This document shows, piece by piece, positions 1 through 8,406 of a stretch of DNA of 64,000 bases. The notes under the pieces were generated by a model. It was not told the DNA's origin. It was given only the letters and a program-made list of their open reading frames with translations, and did not search any database. Source of the stretch: Sphingomonas profundi. Lineage in GTDB: Bacteria > Pseudomonadota > Alphaproteobacteria > Sphingomonadales > Sphingomonadaceae. Each line of letters begins with the position of its first letter. The stretch's first letter is position 1. The position numbers and the translations under genes are program-made. The DNA lies in assembly GCF_009739515.1 (NCBI RefSeq), contig NZ_CP046535.1:3457501-3521500 (forward strand), in the 5' to 3' direction.

Positions 1-370
1 ACAGGGCCGCCAGCGCCCGCAGCGCCGCCGCCGCATCGGCCGATCCGCCGCCGATGCCGGATGCGACCGGCAGCCGCTTGTCCAGCCGCAGGGCCGCGCC
101 CGCCGTCACGCCGAACGCGTCGCGCAGCGCCACCGCCGCGCGCAGCACGAGATTGTCGGCCGGATCGTCCCCGGCCAGCGCCGCCGCGAACGGGCCGGTC
201 ACGGTCAGCTCAAGCCCGTCGGCGGGCGCCGCCGTCAGCCGGTCGCCGTCGGCGGCGAAGGCGAACAGCGTCTCCAGCGCGTGATAGCCGTCCGGCCGGC
301 GATGGCGGACGTGCAAAGCGAGATTGATCTTGGCGAAGGCCGTCTCCTCGACGGTGCCCGGTTCGTCCAT
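1..370 (-). CDS. ispE: 4-diphosphocytidyl-2-C-methyl-D-erythritol kinase, N-terminal part (cut by left edge)
   Basis: This is the N-terminal part of a GHMP-family kinase; the rest lies left of the window. The visible protein starts [19 protein letters not shown] and carries the ATP-binding loop [14 protein letters not shown] near residue 105, with the early AKINL and DGYH blocks typical of IspE. The family phosphorylates CDP-methylerythritol in the cytoplasmic MEP pathway to isoprenoid precursors. The ATG shares one base with the TGA of the upstream TPR gene (TGATG), so translation of the two is probably coupled. The family call is firm for the visible part; nothing can be said about the C-terminus. 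Confidence 0.9.
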   Translation of the reverse strand, partial: MDEPGTVEETAFAKINLALHVRHRRPDGYHALETLFAFAADGDRLTAAPADGLELTVTGPFAAALAGDDPADNLVLRAAVALRDAFGVTAGAALRLDKRLPVASGIGGGSADAAAALRALAAL

Positions 371-2028
371 CAGGGCGCCGCCACCGCCTGGCTCCACCCG
401 GTATCGATCTTGGCGCGGATGCGCGCGGCATCCTTCTCCTCGGCGAACACCAGCGCCGCGCGCCAGGCGTAGCGCGCCTCGTAACGGCGGCCGATCGTCC
501 AGTAGGCGTCGCCCAGATGCTCGTTGATCGTCGGCTCGGAGGGTTCGGAGGCGACCGCCGCCTCCAGGGTCGCGATCGCCTTCGGCACGTCACCGCGCAG
601 GAAATAGGTCCAGCCGAGCGAATCGGTGATCGCCGCATCGTCCGGCCGCAGCCGGCTCGCCCGCTCGATCAGCTGCTCGGCCGCCGGCAGGTTGATCCGC
701 CGCTCCAGCTGCGCGTAGCCGAGGTAGTTGAGCGCGGATGCCTGGTCCGGCGCGATCCGCACGGCCTCCTCCAGCAGCGCCTTGGCCTGCGGCCAGTCGC
801 CGGCGCGGTCCAGCGCGCCGCCGCGCTGCAGCAGCAGCGACCAGCGATCCTTGTTGCCGGCCGCGTCGTTCAGCGCCAGCGCGCGGCCAAAGGCATCGGC
901 CGCCTCGGCATGATGCTCCAGCTCGTTCTGCAGCTGGCCCACGCGCACCCAATCCTCGGCCGTCGCGTCCGGCGCCTTAGCCTCGACGAGTGCCTCGCCC
1001 AGCGCCTTGTCGGTCTCGCCGCGCCGCACCAGCAGCTGCACGCGGGCGAAGCGGGCCGCCTCGGCGAAGGGATCGGTCGGCTTCACCTCGGCCACCGCGG
1101 CCAGCGCCGCATCATATTGCTCGGCCGCGCTCAGTATCTCGCTCGTCACCAGCCACGTCTCGGCATTTTCGGGCGCGAGGAAGGTGGAGAGCCGCGCCAG
1201 GGTTAGCGACACCGGCGTCACCCGCTCGCGATTGATGTCGATCGCGGTGCGTGCCAGCAGCTCGGCGATGCCGCCCGCCGCATCGGTGATCGCGCCGGGC
1301 AGCGGCCGGCCCGCCGCCAGCAGCCGGCGCGCGGCGGTGAGGGCGGTATCGTCGCCGGCGAGCAGCGCCTGCGCGCCCGCGCGGTCGCCGCGCTTCGCCA
1401 GGATCGCCGCGGCCGCCAGCCGCAGCCGCACCGCCCGCCCGCCGAGCCCGCCCGCCTGCGCGCGGATCGCCGCGACGCCGTCGGCCGTCCGCCCCGTGGC
1501 CAGCGCGATCAGCGCGCGATGCTCGGCCGCATAGGCGATGGCGATGGCGCCGCCGCGCTGCGCCGCATCCAGCGCCGCCACCGGGTCGCCGCTCTTGCTG
1601 CTCTGGGCGATCCAGGCGCGCAGCACCGGCACCGCGAAGCCGTAGACGCCCTCCGCCTCGATCCGGTCGATAGCCTGCGTCGCGCCTTTCCAGTCGGAGA
1701 GCAGCACCGCCTCGCTCAGCAGCAGCAGCCGCCCGTCGGACGGCAGCAGCCCCTTGGCGTCGAGCATGCGCGCGGTGCGGACCGCGAGCGGCCTGTCGCC
1801 GGCCGCGATCGCCTGGCGGAAGGTGCGCAACGCCAGCACCGTATCGTCCGGAGATTCGGCCAGCACCGCCGCATAGCCGCGCGCCGCCGCTTCGGTACGG
1901 CCGGCAGCGTCCGCCGCCCGCGCCCGCATGTAGCGCGCATAGGGCGAACCCGCCTCCTCGCGTACCGCCGCCTCGCCGGCGGACGCGATCAGCGCCACGG
2001 CGATCAGCCCGAGACCATAAGCCCGCAT
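370..2028 (-). CDS. Secreted tetratricopeptide-repeat protein
   Basis: The 552-residue protein begins with a signal peptide ([20 protein letters not shown]) and is otherwise alpha-helical and alanine-rich, with TPR-like helix pairs. The clearest repeats are in the last 200 residues ([40 protein letters not shown]). The start at 2028 is chosen because GGAG lies about 7 bases upstream and a signal peptide follows directly; an in-frame start 28 codons earlier has neither. It probably acts as a periplasmic or outer-membrane-associated protein-interaction scaffold. It lies between the ETF dehydrogenase gene and ispE on the same strand and overlaps the ispE start by one base. The specific role is unknown. 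Confidence 0.85.
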   Translation of the reverse strand: MRAYGLGLIAVALIASAGEAAVREEAGSPYARYMRARAADAAGRTEAAARGYAAVLAESPDDTVLALRTFRQAIAAGDRPLAVRTARMLDAKGLLPSDGRLLLLSEAVLLSDWKGATQAIDRIEAEGVYGFAVPVLRAWIAQSSKSGDPVAALDAAQRGGAIAIAYAAEHRALIALATGRTADGVAAIRAQAGGLGGRAVRLRLAAAAILAKRGDRAGAQALLAGDDTALTAARRLLAAGRPLPGAITDAAGGIAELLARTAIDINRERVTPVSLTLARLSTFLAPENAETWLVTSEILSAAEQYDAALAAVAEVKPTDPFAEAARFARVQLLVRRGETDKALGEALVEAKAPDATAEDWVRVGQLQNELEHHAEAADAFGRALALNDAAGNKDRWSLLLQRGGALDRAGDWPQAKALLEEAVRIAPDQASALNYLGYAQLERRINLPAAEQLIERASRLRPDDAAITDSLGWTYFLRGDVPKAIATLEAAVASEPSEPTINEHLGDAYWTIGRRYEARYAWRAALVFAEEKDAARIRAKIDTGWSQAVAAP

Positions 2029-2133
2029 CGTCACACTCCGTGCCCCGGCGCGGCAGGATAGAGAGGCGCCCGCCTGCCCGCCAGCGCGATGTTCGGGCGC
2101 TCGCATGTCCACTCGATCCCGCGTCGGCGGCGA

Positions 2134-3786
2134 TCACATGTTAGGATAGTTCGGCCCGCCGCCGCCCTCGGGCACCACCCAATTGATGTTCTGGGTGGGA
2201 TCCTTGATGTCGCACGTCTTGCAGTGGACGCAGTTCTGCGCGTTGATCTGCAGCCGCGGATCGCCCGCCTCCTGCCCGACGATCTCGTACACGCCCGCCG
2301 GGCAGTAGCGCTGCTCCGGGCTGTCGTAGAGCGCCAGGTTCACGTCCACCGGCACCGAGGCGTCCTTCAGGGTCAGGTGGATCGGCTGGTCCTCCTCGTG
2401 ATTGGTGTTCGAGAGGAACACGGAGGAGAGCCGGTCGAAGCTGATGACGCCGTCCGGCTTCGGATAGCGGATCGGCTTCACCATGTCCTTGCGGTACAGC
2501 TGCTCGCTGTCGCGATGATGCTTGAAGGTGAACGGCAGGCCGATCTTGAAGGTCCGCATCATCATGTCGACATAGGCGATGCCGGTGCCCACCGTCTGGC
2601 CGAACTTGGCGACGGCCGGCTCGGCGTTGCGCACCACCTTCAGCTCGGTGGCGATCCAGCTGTCGTGCAGCGTCTCGGAATAGCGCGTCAGCTCGTCGCC
2701 CTCGCGCCCGCCCGTCACCGCCGCATAAGCCGCCTCGGCCGCCAGCATGCCCGATTTCATCGCCGTGTGCGTGCCCTTGATGCGCGGCACGTTGACGAAG
2801 CCGGCCGAGCAGCCGATCAGCGCGCCGCCCGGGAAGGTCAGCTTCGGCACGCTCTGCCAGCCGCCCTCGTTGATCGCCCGCGCGCCGTAGCTGATGCGCC
2901 GGCCGCCCTCCAGGATCGCGCGGATCTCCGGATGCTGCTTCCAGCGCTGGAACTCCTCGAACGGCGAGAGATGCGGGTTGCGGTAGCCCAGGCCCACGAC
3001 GAAGCCAAGCGCCACCTGGTTGTTGGCCTGGTGGTAGAGGAAGCCGCCGCCCACCGTATCATTGTCCAGCGGCCAGCCCTGGGTGTGGATCACCCGGCCC
3101 GGCACGTGCTTGTCGGCCGGGATGTCCCACAATTCCTTGATGCCCAGGCCGTACACCTGCGGCTGGCACTCCGCTTCCAGGTCGAAGATGCGCTTCAGCT
3201 CCTTCGTCAGATGGCCGCGTACGCCTTCGGCGAAGAAGGTGTATTTGGCGTGCAACTCCATGCCGGGCATGTAGTCCGGCTTGTGGGTGCCGTCGCGCGC
3301 CACGCCCATGTCGCCGGTGGCGACGCCCTTCACCAAGCCCTTGTCGTCGAACAGGATCTCGGCGGCGGCGAAGCCGGGGAAGATCTCCACGCCCAAAGCC
3401 TCGGCCTGCCCGCCCAGCCAGCGGCAGAGATTGCCTAGCGAGCCCGTATAGGTGCCCTTGTTGTTCATGAAGCGCGGCATCACCGCGTGCGGCAGCGCGA
3501 TCTTCTTGCGATCGGTCAGCATCCAGTGGTGGTTCTCCACCACCGGCACCGTGAGCGGGCAGTCCTGCTCGCGCCAGTCCGGGATCAGCTCGTCCAGCGC
3601 CTTGGGATCGATCACCGCGCCGGACAGGATGTGAGCGCCCACCTCCGATCCCTTCTCCAGCACGCAGACGGAAATCTCGGTGTCTGTCTCCGCCGCCAGC
3701 TGCTTCAACCGAATCGCCGCGGAGAGGCCCGCAGGTCCGGCACCGACGATAACGACGTCATATGCCATCGATTCGCGCGTACTCAT
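2134..3786 (-). CDS. Electron transfer flavoprotein-ubiquinone oxidoreductase
   Basis: The 550-residue protein matches the usual family length. It has an N-terminal FAD-binding Rossmann motif ([19 protein letters not shown]), the middle block [16 protein letters not shown] and a C-terminal 4Fe-4S domain with [13 protein letters not shown] followed by [12 protein letters not shown]. The family moves electrons from reduced ETF, loaded by acyl-CoA dehydrogenases, to ubiquinone at the inner membrane. The start at 3786 ([10 protein letters not shown]) has GAAGGGAA upstream; a longer open frame to 4053 has no support. An acyl-CoA dehydrogenase lies in this window at the far right edge, but no etfAB genes are present. 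It is divergent from the UDG-like gene at 3909. Confidence 0.95.
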   Translation of the reverse strand: MSTRESMAYDVVIVGAGPAGLSAAIRLKQLAAETDTEISVCVLEKGSEVGAHILSGAVIDPKALDELIPDWREQDCPLTVPVVENHHWMLTDRKKIALPHAVMPRFMNNKGTYTGSLGNLCRWLGGQAEALGVEIFPGFAAAEILFDDKGLVKGVATGDMGVARDGTHKPDYMPGMELHAKYTFFAEGVRGHLTKELKRIFDLEAECQPQVYGLGIKELWDIPADKHVPGRVIHTQGWPLDNDTVGGGFLYHQANNQVALGFVVGLGYRNPHLSPFEEFQRWKQHPEIRAILEGGRRISYGARAINEGGWQSVPKLTFPGGALIGCSAGFVNVPRIKGTHTAMKSGMLAAEAAYAAVTGGREGDELTRYSETLHDSWIATELKVVRNAEPAVAKFGQTVGTGIAYVDMMMRTFKIGLPFTFKHHRDSEQLYRKDMVKPIRYPKPDGVISFDRLSSVFLSNTNHEEDQPIHLTLKDASVPVDVNLALYDSPEQRYCPAGVYEIVGQEAGDPRLQINAQNCVHCKTCDIKDPTQNINWVVPEGGGGPNYPNM

Positions 3787-3908
3787 GCCGTTTGGTTCCC
3801 TTCGATTCCGCAGCGTGCCATCCGGTCGTCGCACGCAGCCAACGGTCCGCCACGTCGCCGATGCCTGTTGATTGACCCGATCGTCAACATCGCAGTCTAA
3901 CCATTTGA

Positions 3909-4628
3909 GTGGGGCCGGGGAATATCTTGAACGCGGGCGACGCGGCCGAAGCGGCGACCAGCGCGCTCGACTGGTGGCGCCTCGCCGGTGTCGACATGGT
4001 GGCGGCGGACACGCCGCGCAACTGGCTCGCCCGCGCCGCCGCGCCACCGCCACCGATGGTTTCGCCTGCGGAGCCGGCGGATAGCCTGCCCGCCGATCTC
4101 GCCGCCCTGCGCCTCGCTCTCGCCGCCCTGCCGGTCGCGGGCGCCGGCGAGGAGCGGCTGATGCCGGAAGGCGATCCCGCCGCGGGCCTGATGCTGCTGC
4201 TCGACATGCCGGACGGTGACGACGCGCTCGAAGGCCGCCTGCTCGCCGGGCCGGCCGGTCGCCTGCTCGATCGCATGCTCGGCGCCATCGGGCGCGATCG
4301 CGCCTCCGTCTACCTCGCCACGATCCTGCCGGCGCGTCCGGCCGGCGGCCAGCTGGACCGGGTCGACGCGGCGCCCGCCATCCGCCTCGCCGCCCGCCAC
4401 GTCGCCCTTGCCGCCCCGCGCGCGCTGCTGCTCTGCGGGGATGGGGCGACGCGCGCGCTGCTCGGCACCTCGATGCTCGCGGCGCGCGGGCGTATACACA
4501 AGATTAACCATGACGGGGGCACGGTCCCCGCGATCGCGACCTTCCATCCCTGCCGTCTGCTCGAACAACCGGCGCAGAAGGCTGGGGCCTGGGCGGATCT
4601 GCGCCTGTTGCTGGGGGAATTCGGATGA
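3909..4628 (+). CDS. Uracil-DNA-glycosylase-fold protein, divergent
   Basis: The protein of about 239 residues resembles the C-terminal half of family 4 uracil-DNA glycosylases: [12 protein letters not shown] (family: VYITNVVKCRPP), then [25 protein letters not shown], then [26 protein letters not shown] (family: YHPAALLR). The usual catalytic loop GEAPG is replaced by LDMPDGDD. Only two cysteines are visible, so the four-cysteine Fe-S cluster of family 4 appears absent. It may have lost or changed activity. The start is uncertain: GTG at 3909, or TTG at 3927 with GGGG just upstream. Its stop overlaps the next ATG (ATGA at 4625), so it is coupled to the lytic transglycosylase. Confidence 0.65.
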   Translation: MGPGNILNAGDAAEAATSALDWWRLAGVDMVAADTPRNWLARAAAPPPPMVSPAEPADSLPADLAALRLALAALPVAGAGEERLMPEGDPAAGLMLLLDMPDGDDALEGRLLAGPAGRLLDRMLGAIGRDRASVYLATILPARPAGGQLDRVDAAPAIRLAARHVALAAPRALLLCGDGATRALLGTSMLAARGRIHKINHDGGTVPAIATFHPCRLLEQPAQKAGAWADLRLLLGEFG

Positions 4629-6364
4629 TTCGCATCCTGTTGACGGCCACGCTGCTGCTCGGCACCGCCCTGCCCGCGCTCGCGGCGACGCCCGCACCCC
4701 TCGCGTCGGCCGTCCCCGCCTTGCTCGATGCCAAGGCGCGCGACGATTATCGCGCGGTGTTCGCCGCCATCCGCTCCGGTGACTGGAGCGCCGCCGCCGC
4801 CCGCCTCGATGCCCTGCCGGACGGTCTCCTCACCCCGTTTGCCCGCGCCGAGCTGTTCCTCGCCAAGGGCTCGCCGCGGGTGGAGGCGGATCCGCTCGTC
4901 GCCCTGCTCGGCCAGGCGCCGGATCTGCCGCAGGCCGCCCAGCTCGCCGGCCTCGCTCGCAAGCGCGGGGTCGAGACGCTGCCGGACCTGCCGGCCGAGA
5001 ACGCGCTCAAGCGGATGAGCGCGGCGCCCCGCCGCCAGTCCGCCCGCTCGATCCGCAGCGATGCCGCCGCCATGGCGCTCGGCGCGCAGGTGATCCCGCT
5101 CATCAAGGACGACCGGCCGAGCGACGCGGAGGGGCTGCTGATCGCCGCCGAGCCGCAACTCTGCGCCGAGGCGCAGACGGAGTGGCAGCAGCGCATCGCC
5201 TGGTCCTACTTCCTCACCGGCGACGATGTCTCCGCCCGCCGCCTGGCCGATCGCGCCCGCGTGGGGCTGGGCGAGTGGGCGGTGCAGGCGGATTGGGTCG
5301 CCGGCCTCGCCGCCTGGCGCCAGAAGGATTATGACGCCGCCGGCGCCGCCTTCGCCAACGTCGCCGCCCGCGCTCGCGATACGGAGATGACGGCCGCCGG
5401 CCTGTTCTGGGCCGCCCGCGCCGATCTGGCCGCCGGCCATCCGGAAAAGGTGCAGGCGCGCCTGCGCACCGCCAGCCGCCTGCCCGAGACCTTCTACGGC
5501 CTGCTGGCGGGCGGTGCGCTCGGCCAGGCGCTGCCGGCGCGGCTCGACGGCCCGCAGTTCGTCGCGGCGGACTGGTCCGTCCTCTCGCAGCGGCGCAACA
5601 TCCGCGTCGCCGCCGCCCTCACCGAGATCGGCGAATATTCGCTGGCCGATACCGCCCTGCGCCACCAGGCGCGGATCGGCGACGCCCGCGATCACGAGGC
5701 CCTGCTCCACCTCGCCGCCCGCCTGAACCTGCCCTCGGCGCAGATCTGGCTCGCCCAGAACGGCCCGGCCGGCGCCAGCATGTCGGCCGGCGCGCGCTAT
5801 CCGGCGCCGGCGTGGAGCCCGCGTAGCGGCTGGCGCGTCGACAGGTCGCTCGTCTTCGCCCACGCCCTCCAGGAATCGCAGTTCCGCGCCGATGCGGTGA
5901 GCCCGGCCGGCGCGCGCGGCCTGCTACAGCTGCTGCCCGGCACCGCCCAGCTGATCGATCGCCATCGCGGCTCCAGCTTCGGCAGCAACCTCAACGATCC
6001 GCAGACGAACATCGAATATGGCCAGGCCTATCTGGAGGAGCTGCGCGACGGCGGCGGCACCGGCGGCCTGCTGCCCAAGGTGATCGCCGCCTACAATGCC
6101 GGCCCCGGATCGGTGATGAAGTGGAACGACCGGCGCCGCGACGGCGGCGATCCGCTGCTGTTCATCGAATCCATCCCCTTCGCCGAAACGCGCGGCTACG
6201 TCGCCGTCGTGCTGCGCAATTACTGGATGTACCAGCGCCAGGCCGGCGTGAAGTCGGAGAGCCTGCGCGCCATCGCCCAGGGCATGTGGCCCAAATTTCC
6301 GGGCCTGCCCGGCCGCACCGCCGTCCGCTTGGACAGCATCGGCGGCGTCGCCGCGGCGGACTGA
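4625..6364 (+). CDS. Soluble lytic murein transglycosylase
   Basis: The 579-residue protein has a signal peptide ([20 protein letters not shown]), a long alpha-helical superhelical region and a C-terminal SLT domain. Its catalytic glutamate is in [19 protein letters not shown], followed by [10 protein letters not shown] and [12 protein letters not shown]. The family cleaves peptidoglycan glycan strands in the periplasm, releasing 1,6-anhydromuropeptides during wall turnover. The ATG overlaps the stop of the upstream UDG-like gene. Length and domain order match Slt70-type enzymes. No regulatory site was seen. Confidence 0.93.
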   Translation: MIRILLTATLLLGTALPALAATPAPLASAVPALLDAKARDDYRAVFAAIRSGDWSAAAARLDALPDGLLTPFARAELFLAKGSPRVEADPLVALLGQAPDLPQAAQLAGLARKRGVETLPDLPAENALKRMSAAPRRQSARSIRSDAAAMALGAQVIPLIKDDRPSDAEGLLIAAEPQLCAEAQTEWQQRIAWSYFLTGDDVSARRLADRARVGLGEWAVQADWVAGLAAWRQKDYDAAGAAFANVAARARDTEMTAAGLFWAARADLAAGHPEKVQARLRTASRLPETFYGLLAGGALGQALPARLDGPQFVAADWSVLSQRRNIRVAAALTEIGEYSLADTALRHQARIGDARDHEALLHLAARLNLPSAQIWLAQNGPAGASMSAGARYPAPAWSPRSGWRVDRSLVFAHALQESQFRADAVSPAGARGLLQLLPGTAQLIDRHRGSSFGSNLNDPQTNIEYGQAYLEELRDGGGTGGLLPKVIAAYNAGPGSVMKWNDRRRDGGDPLLFIESIPFAETRGYVAVVLRNYWMYQRQAGVKSESLRAIAQGMWPKFPGLPGRTAVRLDSIGGVAAAD

Positions 6365-6446
6365 CGCTACGCCGCGACAGCGGCGGCGTGGCGCATCTTA
6401 CCCGAATCCGGTTCAGGATGACGGCCGATCCGGCTATCCCGTCCTC
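6365..6446. repeat. Short intergenic gap with half of a REP-like motif
   Basis: Between the lytic transglycosylase and moaB the bases 6406-6424 read ATCCGGTTCAGGATGACGG. This resembles the right arm of the palindrome at 25845-25875 (TTCAGGATGACGG is shared). The left arm CCGTCATCC is missing, so it is probably a decayed copy of the same dispersed element and cannot form the full hairpin. Confidence 0.4.
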
Positions 6447-6974
6447 ATGCCGCTAGACAAATCCCGCATGTTCCTCCCCGTCCGCATCGCCGCGCTCACC
6501 GTGTCCGACACGCGCGGCCCGGCCGACGACCGCTCCGGCGACACCCTCGTCGCCCGCCTCGAAGCCGCCGGCCACATCCTCGCCGATCGCGCGATCGTGC
6601 GTGACGACGTCGCGCTGATCGTCGCCCGCCTCCGTGCCTGGATCGACGACCCGGCGGTCGACTGCGTCATCACCACCGGCGGCACCGGCGTCACCGGACG
6701 GGACGTCACGCCAGAGGCGCTCGCGGCCGTGTGGGACAAGGAGATACCCGGCTTCGGCGAGCTGTTCCGCTGGCTCAGCTACCAGACGATCGGCACCTCC
6801 ACCGTCCAGTCCCGCGCCACCGCCGGCGTGGCGCGCGGCACCTACATCTTCGCCCTCCCCGGCTCCACCGGCGCGGTGAAGGACGCGTGGGACGGCATCC
6901 TCGCCAGCCAGCTCGACAGCCGCCACCGCCCCTGCAACTTCGTCGAACTCATGCCCCGGCTGATGGAGCGGTGA
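6447..6974 (+). CDS. moaB: Molybdenum cofactor biosynthesis protein B
   Basis: The 175-residue protein has the MoaB/Mog fold signatures: [20 protein letters not shown] at the N-terminus, [18 protein letters not shown] in the middle, [15 protein letters not shown], and [19 protein letters not shown] near the C-terminus. MoaB-type proteins bind molybdopterin and support its adenylylation in cofactor synthesis. Length is typical. The first ATG (6447) is used; a second ATG at 6468 is possible because neither has a strong Shine-Dalgarno. No other Moco genes are nearby. Confidence 0.92.
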   Translation: MPLDKSRMFLPVRIAALTVSDTRGPADDRSGDTLVARLEAAGHILADRAIVRDDVALIVARLRAWIDDPAVDCVITTGGTGVTGRDVTPEALAAVWDKEIPGFGELFRWLSYQTIGTSTVQSRATAGVARGTYIFALPGSTGAVKDAWDGILASQLDSRHRPCNFVELMPRLMER

Positions 6975-7048
6975 TACCTCGGATCGGCGCCGACTGCGGT
7001 TCCCAACATGCTCGCTCGCAACAGCAGCCCCGCCTCACCTCTCACTGA

Positions 7049-7669
7049 TCACCCCGCCCCTTGCGGATGATGCGGCACCAGCACCAGCGTCCGCCCCTCC
7101 ACCCGCCACGATTGCAGGCGCGAGAGGAAGTTCATGCCGATCACGTTCGTCTCGCCGAACGCGGGGGAGACGACCACCGCCAGGTCGCGCGCCACGATGT
7201 TGCCCAGCCGCATCTCGCCGATCTCGGAGGATTGCGCCGCGATCGTGCCGTTGGCGGTGCGGATCAGCAGCGGGAACGGCTCCTGCCGCACGGCCAGCCC
7301 CGCCTCGCCCGCCGTGGCGGACGAGATCGCGGTGAAGGTCGCGCCGCTGTCCACCAGCATCCGCCGCTCGATGCCGCCGAAGCGCACGTTCGCCCAGAAA
7401 TGCCCGTCTGGCGCCATGCGGATGCGCAGTTCCCTGCCCACCACCTCCTGCTTGTCGAACAGGCCGGCGATCGATCCGAGATACGGGTCCAGCCGCGCCC
7501 GCTGGTCGAGCGCGAAGTAGAGGCCCGCGCCGATCGCCAGCCACACGGCCAGGTTCACCACCGGCCCGACGATCGGCAGGCGGCGCAGCACCAGCAGGAC
7601 GATGAGCCCGGCCGGAATGAGGATGGCGAGCGGAGCCTCCGCCCAGAGTTTCAGGATGCTGTCGAACAT
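7049..7669 (-). CDS. Membrane-anchored retropepsin-like aspartic protease
   Basis: The 206-residue protein has two hydrophobic segments (about residues 11-28 and 36-54) followed by a single retropepsin domain. The active-site motif is MLVDSGATFTAIS (Asp about 107), with a second block NVIGMNFLSRLQSW. This matches the TIGR02281-type clan AA aspartic protease family, in which a single lobe is expected to work as a homodimer outside the inner membrane. The start at 7669 is chosen because the hydrophobic N-terminus follows at once; the open frame to 7738 adds an unlikely leader. Substrate is unknown. A second, two-lobed retropepsin is at 49865. Confidence 0.85.
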   Translation of the reverse strand: MFDSILKLWAEAPLAILIPAGLIVLLVLRRLPIVGPVVNLAVWLAIGAGLYFALDQRARLDPYLGSIAGLFDKQEVVGRELRIRMAPDGHFWANVRFGGIERRMLVDSGATFTAISSATAGEAGLAVRQEPFPLLIRTANGTIAAQSSEIGEMRLGNIVARDLAVVVSPAFGETNVIGMNFLSRLQSWRVEGRTLVLVPHHPQGAG

Positions 7670-7743
7670 GATCCGCTGATCGCAAGGAAGCGCCTTCTCG
7701 GCACAACCCCATGTATGGATGCCGGCCGGCCGATCCAATGGCG

Positions 7744-7773
7744 TTGGACAGCAGTCATGTTCCTGTTATGTTC
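7744..7773 (+). promoter_or_regulatory. SOS box and promoter of the old radical SAM 5' end
   Basis: GTTC-CTGTTAT-GTTC at 7759-7773 is a perfect alphaproteobacterial LexA box (GTTC-N7-GTTC). It overlaps a good promoter: TTGGAC at 7744-7749, a 17-base spacer, and TATGTT at 7767-7772. The ATG of the truncated gene copy is at 7779, only six bases after the box, so a transcript would be nearly leaderless. The match is exact; binding by LexA is inferred from the family consensus. Confidence 0.75.
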
Positions 7774-7778
7774 GCTCC

Positions 7779-8018
7779 ATGGCGACTCATGGCAGAGGTG
7801 CGACGCAGAACGGCGCCAGCCGCCGCTTCAACCTGCCCGCGCGAGGAGGATGGCGACTGGCAGGACGAGCGCGACGCCATCGATGGAGCGGCGCCGCGCC
7901 TGCGCACCACCGTCACCATCGAGCAGCCGCGCACGATCATCACCCGCAACCAGTCGCCCGACATCGGTTTCGATCGCTCGATCAACCCGTATCGCGGCTG
8001 CGAGCAGCCCCGCAACGG
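7779..8018 (+). pseudogene. Truncated, frameshifted 5' end of the PA0069-family radical SAM gene
   Basis: This piece matches the first roughly 75 codons of the intact gene at 8407. The first frame reads MATHGRGATQNGASRRFNLP, parallel to MSKIAGRGATANATSRRFNLP. After a frameshift near 7838 it continues as EEDGDWQDERDAIDGAAPRLRTTV and then TRNQSPDIGFDRSINPYRGCE. The match stops at 8006, just before the cysteines of the CX3CX2C cluster motif, so no enzyme can be made. Base composition is like the host (high GC). It appears to be the original start of the gene, displaced by the segment that follows. Confidence 0.85.
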
Positions 8019-8316
8019 TTGTGCAATGTCTAACTTGAGTGAGAAGCGGACGTTAGCGCCGGTCAGTAGTGTCGGAGTTGAGCCGTTGACGCATCCACAA
8101 GCCCCATACGAACTGAACCAGATTGATGGCACCTACGACGCCCAGCAAGGGCCAGAGCCACCGGTCCCATGCAGTGGGGATGCCTCCGAAGACATCGAAG
8201 TGGAGAGCCGCCCAGAGCAGTCCGAAGAACGTAAGTCCACCGACCCACAGTTGGATGGAGTTGCGTGTGTCCGTTGTCACTCCCTGCGCTCCCTTCCAGA
8301 GCGTTAGGCTGCACAA
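8019..8316. mobile_element. 298-bp segment with imperfect terminal inverted repeats (MITE- or cassette-like)
   Basis: The left end reads TTGTGCA-AT-GTCTAAC (8019-8034). The right end reads GTTAGGC-TGCACAA (8303-8316). The reverse complement of the right end is TTGTGCA-GCCTAAC, so 13 of 14 bases match once the AT is skipped. The inner heptamers fit the integron core patterns RYYYAAC and GTTRRRY, but no standard folded attC was found. The segment has lower GC than its surroundings and carries one small ORF on the minus strand. No target-site duplication is evident. Whether this is a MITE, a degenerate cassette or chance is not settled. Confidence 0.45.
8053..8280 (-). CDS. Small two-helix membrane protein, unknown
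   Basis: This is a 75-residue protein with a GTG start (8280) preceded by AAGGGAG about 8 bases upstream. It has two hydrophobic helices: IQLWVGGLTFFGLLWAALHF, and then a segment from about WLWPLLGVVGAINLVQFVWG. The C-terminus is polar (MRQRLNSDTTDRR). It is the only gene in the inverted-repeat segment between the two copies of the radical SAM 5' end. I do not recognise the family. An open frame to 8508 is longer but would run across the repeat and the SOS box. Confidence 0.55.
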   Translation of the reverse strand: MTTDTRNSIQLWVGGLTFFGLLWAALHFDVFGGIPTAWDRWLWPLLGVVGAINLVQFVWGLWMRQRLNSDTTDRR

Positions 8317-8380
8317 TCTGGGGAATGTCCGCAAGTGGGGCGATAGCTGCAGAACGGCAATTTCGCTCCATTGCGAGTTG

Positions 8381-8395
8381 GTTCCTTTTATGTTC
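8381..8395 (+). promoter_or_regulatory. SOS (LexA) box of the intact radical SAM gene
   Basis: GTTC-CTTTTAT-GTTC is an exact GTTC-N7-GTTC alphaproteobacterial LexA box, 12 bases before the ATG at 8407. A TATGTT -10 element (8389-8394) lies inside it. Both this box and the one at 7759 share the flanking sequence, so the regulatory site was duplicated with the gene 5' end. A clear -35 was not seen here. Confidence 0.75.
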
Positions 8396-8406
8396 TGGTC
8401 CACGCC

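Noticed and set aside
8019-8316. True integron attC sites at the ends of the inserted segment
   Set aside because: Core heptamers fit, but the internal complementary L boxes and a 57-140 base folded site are missing, and no integrase is present; kept only as an alternative.
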